Program-made: the position numbers and the translations under genes
Origin: G963674685 sp964591275
GTDB lineage: Bacteria; Lernaellota; Lernaellaia; JACKCT01
NCBI GenBank assembly: GCA_964591275.1
Contig: CAZQAE010000004.1
Span: 1 to 64,000 of the forward strand
Length of the DNA: 64,000 bases
Direction of reading: 5' to 3'
Shown: positions 25,553-34,690 of the stretch, piece by piece
Position numbering within the stretch: position 1 is the first letter of the stretch
Layout of the letters: every line of letters begins with the position of its first letter
The notes under the pieces: generated by a model
Told to the model about the DNA's origin: nothing
Database searches by the model: none
The model's input: the letters and a program-made list of their open reading frames with translations, nothing else

Positions 25553-27571
25553 GTATTGGATTTGCCAGCCATGACCTTCAAGTTTTTTAATTAAGGTCTT
25601 GTCCAATTCACCTTGCCCATCCTCAAATGAGGATTGTTTCATTGCAAGACAAAGCAAATGGGATGGACGAGTCATGGCAACATAATGAGTTTTAAGACGC
25701 TTCTGGATTCTCACACCCTGACTGGAATCACCTTGCTTAACTCCCCAAAACCAATCCTTTATCGAGACCAAATTGTGATTGTGCCAAAAAGTCTCAAAAA
25801 CAAGTGTCGCGGTATGAGTTTCACCTTTCACTGAATGGATTGAACCAACACGAATAGCGACCTTTTTTTCGGTCTTGGGATAAGGGTAGATGTTGTCTTT
25901 GTGCATTTCCGTGCCGTCACCAATAGCACATCCAGCAGGCGAATCTTTCCATTCAAGAAAGTTGTTTGCGTCTTGAGAAGTTTTGGTATTTCCACAGATC
26001 GCTTGGGCGATTTCAAGAACAACGCTACGACAATTCTCGGTCCACGCTTTTTTCGAAAGCGATTCCATTTCAAAAGCGAGTTTTAAGGCAAATTCCTTGT
26101 ACTTCTCATGCAAGTCTTCGTTGCCTTCTAACATTTCTAAAATGTATCGATGTTTGTACTGGCGTCGGGGGCGGCTTGCTCCACTTCCCAATATACCAAC
26201 CAATCGAAGTATCCCTTCGGCAATCTTTTCAACAGCCAGATGGCTTTCGCCGATATTCAAAGATTTTCCACGCCCAGCAAATACATATTGGACGAATGTT
26301 TCTGGTTTCGAAGTCATACCTGCAATTGTGGGATCATATTCCGGCCAATAATGGCCTACAAAGCGCGGTTGATGGTCATCCTTGGCTTCCTTATTCCGGT
26401 GGGTTTGACCAACTGCAGTAAAACAACCCTTTCCCAATTCTTCATTTGAAAAGGTATCGACAAGAAGCTGTCCATAGGCATTCAATACATCGCATATGTT
26501 CTCCTCAAAAAGGAAAATAGTGTGATTGCCTTCGCCTCTTTCTGGTAAGTCGTCGATATGTTTTGGCCCCTGTCCAATCAAGCCACAAGGACTACAGCCC
26601 ACTGGATCAGAAAGTTTCGCGATTCCTCGCCCGAAACGATGGCTATTAGGTAGATTTTTGGGTTGCATTGATTCATCTGGAAACTTGTCGATTGTTGCAC
26701 CATCGTCAAAAGTGGAATTAAAGATAGCTTGGTTGTCATCACCAAATCGTTGGCGTATGACAGGATTCGCGCCTTGCATGAAAATGCAGTGAATAATTTC
26801 TGACTGTTCTTGACTGTTGTCCTGGGCTTCATCAATAAAGAGGAGCGGAAAACGATTTCGCATGGTTGGAATGACGCTGGGATTCTTATCAATCAGGTCA
26901 TTGGCCCAAATGAACATATCATCGTAGCAATGGTAGCCTTCATTGAAAGTTTGGCGACAAGCATTTTGTACATTCCGATAGGTAGGTGTGTGATCGCCAA
27001 ATGGAAAATCACCGTCCTTCTTTTTCAAATTAAAATTGACATCAGAAACGCGAATATTAGATTCTCCCGCCCATTTCAATTCCAAATAAGGACGATACAA
27101 GTGATCAATTTTATTCCACCTTATTTTTTCACAAATTCTGGAGTCAATGATTTTAACCGGATACCCCTTTGAACGCAGCCAAGGTAAGGCAAGAAATTCA
27201 TTTACGAACCCATGGATTGTTCCGATAAAATGCGGATATCCAAGCAAACGTCTTCCAGCAGTAGTATTTCCAAGGAGATTTTCGATTTCGTGGCGGGCAG
27301 CATTTGTATGCGAAAGAACGCAAATGCCACGAGTCGGAAATCGCCACTTCTCCGCAAGGATCGCCAGCTTTGCTACTAAGAGAGTTGTTTTTCCACTTCC
27401 AGGGCAAGCCGCAACATCAAGGGACTCCATGTTTTTCAGGACATTTTTGCGCCGATCTGTCCCATCTTTTCCATGGAAAGCATTTTCAGGAAGTTTCAGA
27501 GTTCGCGCTGCCCAATGGATATCCTTGTCTGTAATATCCAGGGGAGTGAATGGAGGGACTTCAACTGCCAT
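25544..27571 (-). CDS. gajB: Gabija-like helicase (UvrD/PcrA type, GajB-like)
   Basis: A 675-residue superfamily 1 helicase: Walker A ACPGSGKT (Lys 61), motif Ia VLSHTNAA (85-92), Walker B IDEAQD (246-251), motif III GDDNQAIF (277-284), motif V near GSIHSVKGETH and motif VI near YVAMTRP. ATG 27571 is chosen: it overlaps the end of the nuclease gene by 11 bp and has GAGGAAG upstream, while the frame upstream to 27706 lies inside the nuclease gene. The pairing of a class 2 OLD nuclease with this helicase defines Gabija. GajB of Bacillus cereus is about 490 residues, so this copy is long. The region is A+T-rich against its surroundings, suggesting transfer. Confidence 0.8.
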   Translation of the reverse strand: MAVEVPPFTPLDITDKDIHWAARTLKLPENAFHGKDGTDRRKNVLKNMESLDVAACPGSGKTTLLVAKLAILAEKWRFPTRGICVLSHTNAARHEIENLLGNTTAGRRLLGYPHFIGTIHGFVNEFLALPWLRSKGYPVKIIDSRICEKIRWNKIDHLYRPYLELKWAGESNIRVSDVNFNLKKKDGDFPFGDHTPTYRNVQNACRQTFNEGYHCYDDMFIWANDLIDKNPSVIPTMRNRFPLLFIDEAQDNSQEQSEIIHCIFMQGANPVIRQRFGDDNQAIFNSTFDDGATIDKFPDESMQPKNLPNSHRFGRGIAKLSDPVGCSPCGLIGQGPKHIDDLPERGEGNHTIFLFEENICDVLNAYGQLLVDTFSNEELGKGCFTAVGQTHRNKEAKDDHQPRFVGHYWPEYDPTIAGMTSKPETFVQYVFAGRGKSLNIGESHLAVEKIAEGILRLVGILGSGASRPRRQYKHRYILEMLEGNEDLHEKYKEFALKLAFEMESLSKKAWTENCRSVVLEIAQAICGNTKTSQDANNFLEWKDSPAGCAIGDGTEMHKDNIYPYPKTEKKVAIRVGSIHSVKGETHTATLVFETFWHNHNLVSIKDWFWGVKQGDSSQGVRIQKRLKTHYVAMTRPSHLLCLAMKQSSFEDGQGELDKTLIKKLEGHGWQIQYLN

Positions 27572-29558
27572 TGGTTGCTTCCTCGTTGGTCTCCAGTTCT
27601 GCCGAACCATAAGAGCCTGTAACATACTCAATGGCGTCAACGAGGTATTTTGGCAACCATTCTCGCAGTTGCCCTGGTGACAATTCTCCGTTTTTATTCT
27701 TTTCAATCATTCGTTCTGCCAGATACTGTGCTGCGATGGACTTTGATGCTTCGCCCTTTGCAAACTTCGCATAGATTTTCGAAGCAAGAACTTCTTTTGC
27801 AGTGCAATCGCCCAGAGCTACTGAACTCTTTTCCAATGACGTAAAGTCTGCTATAGCCGCCATTATTACATCGTTTTTTGGTCTTCGACCAGAGTTAATT
27901 GCATCATCCGTTTTTGCAAGAGAAGCTGCAACAAAGACATCCTTGGCAAGTTCGGAAAGAGCTAAGTCGTACTCCAAAGTCCACTCTTCAGAAACAAAAG
28001 TTTGTACACATTGCCCTGTGGCTTTTTTAATTATTTTGTCCCTTTTATCATCCAATTTATTTTCAGCATCGAAGTCCATCTTTGCCCTCCATTGGCGGTC
28101 TTTTAATTTTGGCCAATTGCCATCATCCTTTCGCTTCTTTCCGATAATTTCCGGCGCGCAATCGGGCATTACATCCATGTCGGTTACACAGGCAACAGGA
28201 ATGCCGAGTTCTTTTTTCCCTTCCTTCCGCTGAAATATCCTGGCATAACGGCGCAGGCCCACACCGCCCACATTGACGATGGAAACACCATGCTCGGTAA
28301 AGTCTCGACCGATAAGCCTAGCCAGTGTGGGAAGCAGAATGTTTTCCGCATCACCTTCAACGATCATCACACCGCGAGCGAAAAACAGGTTCGCTTTTGT
28401 GACATCGAGAAAACGTTGAAGAAATCGATAGTCGCCTTGTTCAAGTTCTGTATAGTTTTCGGCCATTGGAAATGCTCGCCCACCTTGGATCATCACTAAT
28501 TTATCCAAGTCGATAGCCGATGCTAGGTTAGGGCTGTGCGTTGAAACGATTATCTGAATGTCGTTTTCTTCTGTTTGCTTCTGCATATATTTCATAACCT
28601 GAAGCTGCCTCTGGGCATGTAGATGGGCTTCGGGTTCCTCTATCAGCAACAATCTGGTTCCTTCAATATCTTGAGCCAAAAGAAGCAGTTCACAGGATAT
28701 GAAAAGGAGGTTGTTGGACCCCAGTCCGAGTTTGCCATTACCTCGCAATGTAAGGTCGAGCTTTTCCAATAACCTCAGGAGAAGGATATCATCTGAATTT
28801 TGAGTGTCACCTACTCTAATTTGGCTTTTAAGATCATTTCCACTCAGGGAGAGACTTTTAAGATGTTTGTCAATTTCTCCTCGTGTGCCCTCAATGCCTT
28901 TTTGCGATTCAAGCAGATAATTAATTAGCTTACCGATTCCGAGGATACTTAGGCCCTGATCCTTCAATTTTTGGTCAAGGACATACGAATTATTTCCTTC
29001 GTTGACGAATTTCGAATAGCGCAACACCTGTGAAAGACGAGAACCTCGACGAGCTGATAGTGCTTGTTCCGCGTCGCGAAGAGGCCTTAAATAAGTTGCT
29101 CTCAGCAGTTCTCGTACTTTCTGTGCCAGTTTTGGTCCGTCGCCTACTTTCCCGGAGCGTATTTCTACCCGCCTATAAGGGCGCCCCTTTAGCATTTCCC
29201 CAGTGTTCTTTGCGGTCCAGTGTATATAAAAGGCCGGCTCTCCACCCTTTGTTTCGCTGTAAGTCAAATATTCGAGAAAAGTTTTTTTGTCATCAACGCT
29301 AAGCCCTTCGAACTTACACACAATCTTGATTTCTTTAAAATTATTATCTTCTCCAGGACGGAAATCCGCATCTTCCAGTCGATACCATTCCTGATCCGTC
29401 GTACCCAGTACAAATCGTATAGCATCGATAACAGCGCTTTTCCCTGAGTCGTTTTCACCCACTAGAGCAGTCAAGCCGAGTTTAAAAGGAAGAATAAATG
29501 TGTCGTCACCATCACCAAAACATCTAAAGTTTTCTATCGATAATTTTGACAGAAACAT
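27561..29558 (-). CDS. gajA: Gabija-like OLD-family ATP-dependent nuclease (GajA-like)
   Basis: A 665-residue protein with an N-terminal ABC-type ATPase: Walker A GENDSGKS (34-41), Walker B LLLIEEPE (303-310) and STHS with His 341. A TOPRIM nuclease domain follows, with VEGDAE (400-405) and the acidic pair DMD (460-462). The C-terminal domain of about 190 residues has no clear motif. Class 2 OLD nucleases that precede a UvrD-like helicase are GajA in the Gabija anti-phage system, where nucleotide depletion licenses DNA cleavage. GGAGG before the ATG supports the start. It is followed by the helicase gene in the same operon. Length exceeds GajA of B. cereus (about 580), so a sister group of Gabija is possible. 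Confidence 0.82.
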   Translation of the reverse strand: MFLSKLSIENFRCFGDGDDTFILPFKLGLTALVGENDSGKSAVIDAIRFVLGTTDQEWYRLEDADFRPGEDNNFKEIKIVCKFEGLSVDDKKTFLEYLTYSETKGGEPAFYIHWTAKNTGEMLKGRPYRRVEIRSGKVGDGPKLAQKVRELLRATYLRPLRDAEQALSARRGSRLSQVLRYSKFVNEGNNSYVLDQKLKDQGLSILGIGKLINYLLESQKGIEGTRGEIDKHLKSLSLSGNDLKSQIRVGDTQNSDDILLLRLLEKLDLTLRGNGKLGLGSNNLLFISCELLLLAQDIEGTRLLLIEEPEAHLHAQRQLQVMKYMQKQTEENDIQIIVSTHSPNLASAIDLDKLVMIQGGRAFPMAENYTELEQGDYRFLQRFLDVTKANLFFARGVMIVEGDAENILLPTLARLIGRDFTEHGVSIVNVGGVGLRRYARIFQRKEGKKELGIPVACVTDMDVMPDCAPEIIGKKRKDDGNWPKLKDRQWRAKMDFDAENKLDDKRDKIIKKATGQCVQTFVSEEWTLEYDLALSELAKDVFVAASLAKTDDAINSGRRPKNDVIMAAIADFTSLEKSSVALGDCTAKEVLASKIYAKFAKGEASKSIAAQYLAERMIEKNKNGELSPGQLREWLPKYLVDAIEYVTGSYGSAELETNEEATNGS

Positions 29559-29828
29559 GAATTCCTCCTCGTAGAAAAAAACTTAGGCCTATAATATTCG
29601 GTTCCAGTCACCTTATTATTTTTGAATAGTGCGATATGTGACGAAGCATTTTCGACTCGAAGGCGCTCTTCTTTTGCAGCCATCTTTTATCTTTTCCTTT
29701 TTACACAGACGTCTCTTTCCCATATCTATTTGGATGTACCATGAAATACAGCCACCAACAAGGGACATTTGGGAACCACATCATGCTGATTTTTTGCGGG
29801 GAGTAAAATTTTGGTTTTTGCAATTCAC

Positions 29829-29921
29829 TCATCTTTTTCGCGGACCAGCCGCAGACAATAAAGAAAAAGCGATCACAGCCGTCAGTATCAAAATGATAAA
29901 GACGAAGAATTTTCGCTTCAT
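29829..29921 (-). CDS. Possible 30-residue signal-peptide-like microprotein
   Basis: The frame MKRKFFVFIILILTAVIAF...PRKR has a basic N-terminus, a hydrophobic core and a basic end. AAGGAGA lies 8 nt upstream of its ATG. It is too short for family assignment and could be a membrane microprotein, a leader or noise. It lies in the 463-bp space between the OLD nuclease and the radical-SAM operon; a longer overlapping minus frame (29701-29961) looks less coherent. The rest of this space shows no gene. Confidence 0.35.
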   Translation of the reverse strand: MKRKFFVFIILILTAVIAFSLLSAAGPRKR

Positions 29922-30021
29922 CAGAAGGTCTCCTTATGCGTCGACAAGTTTTTATTACCATCTGAATTGTAATGATTTTTGGCCGCTTTGCAATGAACTC
30001 AGTCGGGCGTGACGGTGGCCG

Positions 30022-31416
30022 TCACCCGCGCAAGATGCCGATGCCCGCTTTGATGGCGCGGCCCCAGGCGGCGGGTTGGCGCAGCTGCCGGATTACGCGG
30101 CGGGGGCGGAAATAAAAGCGGCGGAAAGCGACGGATAATTCGCTGTATAAAACTTGCGGGCTAAGATGCTCGGGCCAGGGCCGGGGCGCGAATTGCGGAT
30201 CGGGATTTTTTGCAAAGGCGCTCCAGGCATCGCCGTCCAGCAAGCCCTTTTTCACGCCCTCGTCATATAGCGCCGTAAAGGGATAGGGCGTAAATACGTT
30301 GTACATGGCGTAATCCGGATTGAGATCAATGGAAAAGCGCACCGTGCGGCGCAGGTCGGCCACCGTGCGATCCGTCGGCAGGCCGAGCATGAAATATCCC
30401 ACGGTCTCGACGCCGATTTCTCGCGTCATCTTGAAGGCGTCTGTGACCTGCTCCATTTTCAGCCGCTTATTTACGGCGTCCAGGCCTTCCTGGCAGCCGG
30501 CTTCAACGCCGAGTTGCACGCGCGCGCATCCGGCATTTTTCATGGCGACTAGCAGCGGCCTGGTCATGGTATTGATACGCAGTCGCGCAACCCAGGGCAT
30601 GCGAAATCCGCGCGACGCCAACTGCTCGCACAGCGCGAGAGCTTTTTTGGGATTCTGATTCCACGTGTCGTCCACGAAATAGAGGCTGTCGGCTATTCCC
30701 TCGTTTTGAAGGCCCATCAATTCATCCGCGACTGCATCAGGAGCACGGTGCCGGGCAACGCCGCGTGGCGTTGAGCAAAAGGCGCAATCGTAAGGGCAGC
30801 CCCGAGTCATCTCCGCGGACGCCAGGCGACCGGGCAGCGCCGGGTCCCTGTATGGCGTAGAGCCGAGCGCCTGTCTGTGAAGCAGCGGCAGCGCGTCCAG
30901 GTCGGCCACAGGCAGGGGCGGCGGACCATGAATGATTTTGCCCTCGCGCTGCGCGGCGAGACCGGGAATTTTCGCAATATCTCCGCCGTTTTCCATGGCG
31001 CTGGCCAGGGCGGGCATCGTTTCGTCGCATTCTCCCTGTAGCACGAAATCCACGTTGCTCAGTTCAGCAGTTTCTTCGGGGAACCAGCTTGCGTGCGGTC
31101 CGCCAATGATTGTTTCAAGATCGGGGATGGCGTTTTTCAATGAGCGGCACATGCGCCACGCGTCCACCATCTGCGCCGACGCCGCGCCGATGCCGACGGC
31201 CTGAACATCACGCTTGCGGGTTTCCTCGATAAGCCGGGCATCGCTTGCGTCGTGCGCATCCGCGTCGAAAACTTGAGCTTCGTGCCCCGCATCCTCCAGC
31301 GCGGCATGCAGGCGCAGCAGTCCCAGGGGCGGCATGACAGTGCGGTCCCGGAGGATTTGCGGCGCTTCGGAACGCATCGGCTGTTTGCGTATGGGGGTCA
31401 GCAGTAGAATCTTCAC
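30022..31416 (-). CDS. B12-binding radical-SAM protein (operon gene 3)
   Basis: A 464-residue protein with an N-terminal cobalamin-binding Rossmann domain (KILLLTPI opening, VGIGAASAQ, IIGGPHASWFPEE) and a radical-SAM domain whose [4Fe-4S] motif is RGCPYDCAFC (CxxxCxxC, about residues 205-215). The TIM-barrel continues with GVEAGCQEGLDAVNKR and VGYFMLGLP. Such B12-rSAM enzymes typically methylate or cyclise unactivated carbons, or act as Elp3/Bch-like enzymes. A GTG start at 31416 overlaps the stop of the preceding gene (GTGA). It is the last gene of a three-gene operon with an SPASM enzyme and a second B12-rSAM. The substrate cannot be read from the sequence. Confidence 0.85.
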   Translation of the reverse strand: MKILLLTPIRKQPMRSEAPQILRDRTVMPPLGLLRLHAALEDAGHEAQVFDADAHDASDARLIEETRKRDVQAVGIGAASAQMVDAWRMCRSLKNAIPDLETIIGGPHASWFPEETAELSNVDFVLQGECDETMPALASAMENGGDIAKIPGLAAQREGKIIHGPPPLPVADLDALPLLHRQALGSTPYRDPALPGRLASAEMTRGCPYDCAFCSTPRGVARHRAPDAVADELMGLQNEGIADSLYFVDDTWNQNPKKALALCEQLASRGFRMPWVARLRINTMTRPLLVAMKNAGCARVQLGVEAGCQEGLDAVNKRLKMEQVTDAFKMTREIGVETVGYFMLGLPTDRTVADLRRTVRFSIDLNPDYAMYNVFTPYPFTALYDEGVKKGLLDGDAWSAFAKNPDPQFAPRPWPEHLSPQVLYSELSVAFRRFYFRPRRVIRQLRQPAAWGRAIKAGIGILRG

Positions 31417-32528
31417 GGGCCTGCCTCCGCGCCGCTGACGATGGAAGCCGCCAGGCCAGCCAGTTCTTCAGCCTCAAGGCGGGCAGGTTTTCCTTGCGGT
31501 CCAAGTAGCCGCATCGACAGCGATCCAAAAAAAGCTCCGATGTCCGTAGCCAGGTAATCGATTTCAGCCCAGCAGGGGCGAAAGCATTTTGAACAGCCGC
31601 TGCGGTTTTCCTTTGCGCGCCGTGGCCAATCTTCAAAAAGAAATCGCTTTGCAAAGCCCGCAGGCTCTACGCTGTCGGAATCCTCAAACTCGTGGCAGGC
31701 GGCGATGCGCGCGTCGGGCCCAATGGATAAATACAAGGCCCCTGCGCGGCAGCGCCAATCGACGGGTTCGCCGAGCAGGTATTTTCGCGAGTTGTCCAAA
31801 AACTTTTTCGAGTTGACGATGCCGCCCTGGCCGCGAAACCCTATCAGATTTCGATAAGCCTCGCGCAAGCGATCCCGATCTTCCGCGCCGAAACGAAGTG
31901 AAGCGTCGCCGGTGAAAAAATGATGCCCCTTTTCGATATGCACGGGAATGAATCCTGCGTAAAAGCCGATAGCTTTTGCAAAGCGAGCCACGTTTATCAG
32001 CCCCGAAAGCGTCTGCGGCGTCACCACGGCGTTCAGAATGTGGATGCCGCCGCCGGGGAAATGCGCCTGGACGTTGGAGATGCTTTCAAACTTTTTTTGA
32101 AGGAGACCTTTGCGATCTTCCAGATCCGCTTGAATTTTTTCATCCAGGCTGTCTAAGGAAATGGAAATATCCTTCGCGCCCGCTGAAGCGATGTCGGCGA
32201 TCATTTGCGCCGATGCGGTTGCGCCGTTTGTCAAAACCCGCACGCGCAATCCCTGCTTTGCGAAAACTTCCACGACCTTCGGCAGGTCCTGGCGCATAAA
32301 AGGCTCGCCGCCGCCTAGTGAAACCGCCAGGCATCCCAGGTCGGCGATTTCTTTAGCGGCGACCGCGAAACGTTCCGGCGTCGCCTCGGTCGCCTGGTTG
32401 GCCCTTGCGGGAATGGAACACATCCGGCAGTGCATATTGCATCGATGCGTCACGCCGACATGCGCGTAGATCGGGCGGTCCTTGAGCGCCAGTGCGCGCG
32501 AAGAGCGAATTTTGCGCGATAGGCTCAT
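31413..32528 (-). CDS. Radical-SAM/SPASM-domain protein (operon gene 2)
   Basis: A 371-residue protein with an N-terminal radical-SAM motif CNMHCRMC (about residues 30-37) and the GGGEPFMRQDL block. A C-terminal SPASM-type auxiliary cluster region has CRAGALYLSIGPDARIAACHEFED and GCSKCFRPC. SPASM enzymes often modify peptides (RiPPs) or heme/cofactor precursors, using extra iron-sulfur clusters. No precursor peptide gene is obvious next to it. ATG overlaps the upstream stop (ATGA) and it precedes the GTG of gene 3, so all three are translationally coupled. Confidence 0.85.
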   Translation of the reverse strand: MSLSRKIRSSRALALKDRPIYAHVGVTHRCNMHCRMCSIPARANQATEATPERFAVAAKEIADLGCLAVSLGGGEPFMRQDLPKVVEVFAKQGLRVRVLTNGATASAQMIADIASAGAKDISISLDSLDEKIQADLEDRKGLLQKKFESISNVQAHFPGGGIHILNAVVTPQTLSGLINVARFAKAIGFYAGFIPVHIEKGHHFFTGDASLRFGAEDRDRLREAYRNLIGFRGQGGIVNSKKFLDNSRKYLLGEPVDWRCRAGALYLSIGPDARIAACHEFEDSDSVEPAGFAKRFLFEDWPRRAKENRSGCSKCFRPCWAEIDYLATDIGAFFGSLSMRLLGPQGKPARLEAEELAGLAASIVSGAEAGP

Positions 32529-33976
32529 GTCGACTCCGACGGGTCGCGGCGTGCGCCAAATTCACGGTTGAAAAGCAAGAAGAACAAAAGATGCACGGCG
32601 CTCAAATATCGTTTGATATCCGACCAGCCCCGCATGTGCCTGAGGTGTCGCCATAGCACGCTCGGTCGTAGCATGAAGGATCGGTAAAAGCGGCCTTGCC
32701 ACTTCACGAGTTCCTCTTTTGTCATCCCGAAAGGAACGAACACCGGTTCCCAGAAACTTGATTCGGTCAGGCGGTCTTCGGTTTTTAGAACGCCGTATTT
32801 TGGCCACAACTCACCTTGGACCGTGTTTTTCATCGGCGTGTTGAGCTGAACCGTCACCTCCATGAGCGGCAGCGCTTTGGCGAAAGCGATGGTGCGCCGG
32901 ATGGTCTCCGGTGTTTCGCTGAAATGTCCGAGCATGAAAAAAGCTTTGATTTGCAGTCCCGCCTTGTCGCCGGCGACGGCGGCGCGGCGGATGTGTTCGA
33001 GGCTCTCGCCCTTGCCGATCAGTTTCAGGACCGCCGGGTCGCCGGTTTCAATCCCCAGCCGGGCGCGCCAGCAACCGGCCTGTTTGAAAAGCCTCAACTG
33101 CTCTTCGTCCACGCTGTCGGCGCGCAGAGTGCACGTCCAATCCGTTTTAATTTTGCGCCGGATGATTTCTTCGCAGATCGCCGCCGCGCGTTTTCGGTCG
33201 GAGCCGAAAGTTGAATCGAGAAACGCTATGCCCTTTGCGCCGTGCTCCTCAATGCAATGCTCCATTTCATCCACCGTTCGCTCAGCGCTTATGGAGCGAT
33301 AGCGGCGACCAAAGACGCTTTTGTCGCAAAAAACGCAGCCGAAGGGGCAGCCGCGAGACGAGATGATCGGGATCTTCGGCAATCCGCGATAATCGGCGGG
33401 AATGGGTTTGTATAAATCAATTTTGAATAAATGCCGCGCCGGAAAGGGAAGGGTATCCAAATTCTCTATCAGGCGGCGTTTTCCCCGCATGATGAAATTG
33501 CCATCGCCGTCCGGCAGCATGAGCCCATCGACGCTTTCCAGAGGGCGTCCGTTTTCCAGAGCCTGCAAGGCATCCGCGAAGGCCAACTCGCCTTCACCGG
33601 GGATTCCCGCATCGACGGGCAGGCCGCGCAGTGCTTCTTCTTCCCAAGCCGAAAGGTGCGGACCGCCGACTATAAGCACGGCTTCGGGAAAATGCCGGCG
33701 CATCTGCTGAAGAGTCTGCACGGTGGAATTCCAGGAAGTGGTCAGGCCGGTGACGCCGATGATGTCCGGCGCAAAATCAGCGGCCCTCGCGATGAGCCGC
33801 TCCATGGACAAAAGCTCGGCGGCGGCGTCGATCACGCACGCACTGTGGCCCTCTCGCTCGGCCACCGCGGCCAGATATCCCAGCCCCAGCGGCATGCTGT
33901 TGTAAAACAGCCGCGCGATCAGCGGCCCGCCGCGCTTCCTGGACGCGATGGGCGGATTGATGAGAAGCACTCTCAT
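32525..33976 (-). CDS. B12-binding radical-SAM protein (operon gene 1)
   Basis: A 483-residue protein with the cobalamin-binding domain (RVLLINPPIASRKRGG, IGVTGLTTSWNSTVQTL, VGGPHLSAWEEEAL) and the radical-SAM motif SRGCPFGCVFC (about 208-218). Further blocks IAFLDSTFG, GIETGDPAVLKLI and AFFMLGHFSETPETI fit the B12-rSAM barrel. The C-terminal 90 residues are helical and specific to this subgroup. The start at 33976 (first ATG of RVLLINPP) is preferred to the TTG at 34003. It heads the three-gene operon. Together they suggest a dedicated biosynthetic or lipid-modifying step; product unknown. Confidence 0.85.
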   Translation of the reverse strand: MRVLLINPPIASRKRGGPLIARLFYNSMPLGLGYLAAVAEREGHSACVIDAAAELLSMERLIARAADFAPDIIGVTGLTTSWNSTVQTLQQMRRHFPEAVLIVGGPHLSAWEEEALRGLPVDAGIPGEGELAFADALQALENGRPLESVDGLMLPDGDGNFIMRGKRRLIENLDTLPFPARHLFKIDLYKPIPADYRGLPKIPIISSRGCPFGCVFCDKSVFGRRYRSISAERTVDEMEHCIEEHGAKGIAFLDSTFGSDRKRAAAICEEIIRRKIKTDWTCTLRADSVDEEQLRLFKQAGCWRARLGIETGDPAVLKLIGKGESLEHIRRAAVAGDKAGLQIKAFFMLGHFSETPETIRRTIAFAKALPLMEVTVQLNTPMKNTVQGELWPKYGVLKTEDRLTESSFWEPVFVPFGMTKEELVKWQGRFYRSFMLRPSVLWRHLRHMRGWSDIKRYLSAVHLLFFLLFNREFGARRDPSEST

Positions 33977-34111
33977 GTCCTTAGTCGATACTCCCTTAGA
34001 CAAAGACTAGCCAAAGACATGTGAAATTTCCAGTGTTAAAGGTTTGGAGCGCAGGGTCTGGGATTTAGGGGCCAGGGTTCAGGGTGCCGGAGCAGCACAA
34101 ACCGCTCCTAC

Positions 34112-34140
34112 ATTCTGACTTCTATCTTCCAGCTTTTGAG
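34112..34140. repeat. Period-7 tandem repeat tract
   Basis: ATTCTGA-CTTCTAT-CTTCCAG-CTTTTGA reads as four degenerate 7-mers. It follows a fragment of the TAGGAGCG family (CGCTCCTAC at 34103-34111). The same 7-base period appears at 21949-21973, 22133-22163, 48230-48262, 50811-50855 and 53695-53741. Nothing else is encoded between the radical-SAM operon and 34211. Confidence 0.55.
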
Positions 34141-34210
34141 ATCTCCATTGCGTCGCGTTCCATTGTGCGTTTATTATCATAACTATAGACGCGGCAACGC
34201 AAAGGGGATC

Positions 34211-34690
34211 ATGAGCAGGCCTACCGACATTATCACGACGCTCGAGCAGTCGCTCAAATCCGTCCGCAAGGGCCGACTTTTCAGGCGGATGCGCGTTTTC
34301 ATCGAGTGGCCGAATATCGTGGGCGAACTCAACGCAAGGATGACGCGGCCCGTCGCCCTGCGGGCCGGCGTATTGATGGTCAAAAGCGAAAGCTCCGCCT
34401 GGTGCGACAGGCTGCGGTATATGGAGGAGGATCTGCTGAATAAAATTGCAGAGCACATCGGAGCGGGGCATGTACGGCAGATTCGCTTTATCACCGGGCA
34501 GCTCGATCCCTGGCGCCCTGCGAGCAAAGCACCTTCTGAGCTTGCGCCGCCTGCCGACATGACAGCCATCGACCGGGCGCTTACGCAGCCGTCCATCGAC
34601 GGCAAAGAGGAATTGAAAGAAGATTTGAGGAGCTTGTTGAAAACGTTGCAATCCAGAAATGAAAGCCGCAAACGCCAGGCCGGAACATGA
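34211..34690 (+). CDS. DciA-family (DUF721) protein
   Basis: A 159-residue protein. Residues about 15-110 match DUF721: WPNIVGELNARMTRP, LRAGVLMVKSESSAWCDRLRYMEEDLLNKI, and VRQIRFITG. DciA proteins help load the replicative helicase DnaB in bacteria that lack DnaC. The C-terminal tail of about 50 residues is charged and helical, and could act as a helicase-binding extension. AAAGGGG sits 4 nt before the ATG. The stop overlaps the ATG of the next membrane-protein gene (ATGA), an unexpected partner for a replication protein. Confidence 0.82.
   Translation: MSRPTDIITTLEQSLKSVRKGRLFRRMRVFIEWPNIVGELNARMTRPVALRAGVLMVKSESSAWCDRLRYMEEDLLNKIAEHIGAGHVRQIRFITGQLDPWRPASKAPSELAPPADMTAIDRALTQPSIDGKEELKEDLRSLLKTLQSRNESRKRQAGT

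Noticed and set aside
27572..27706. Longer N-terminus for the Gabija-like helicase
   Set aside because: This stretch lies inside the end of the nuclease gene in another frame; the ATG at 27571 has a GAGGAAG site.
29629..30012. 127-residue plus-strand open frame
   Set aside because: Composition is aromatic- and basic-rich without pattern, and no ribosome site precedes it; the opposite-strand short frame is more plausible.
34004..34210. Possible gene between the radical-SAM operon and DciA
   Set aside because: Only repeat fragments (CGCTCCTAC, period-7 tract) and no frame with a ribosome site were found.
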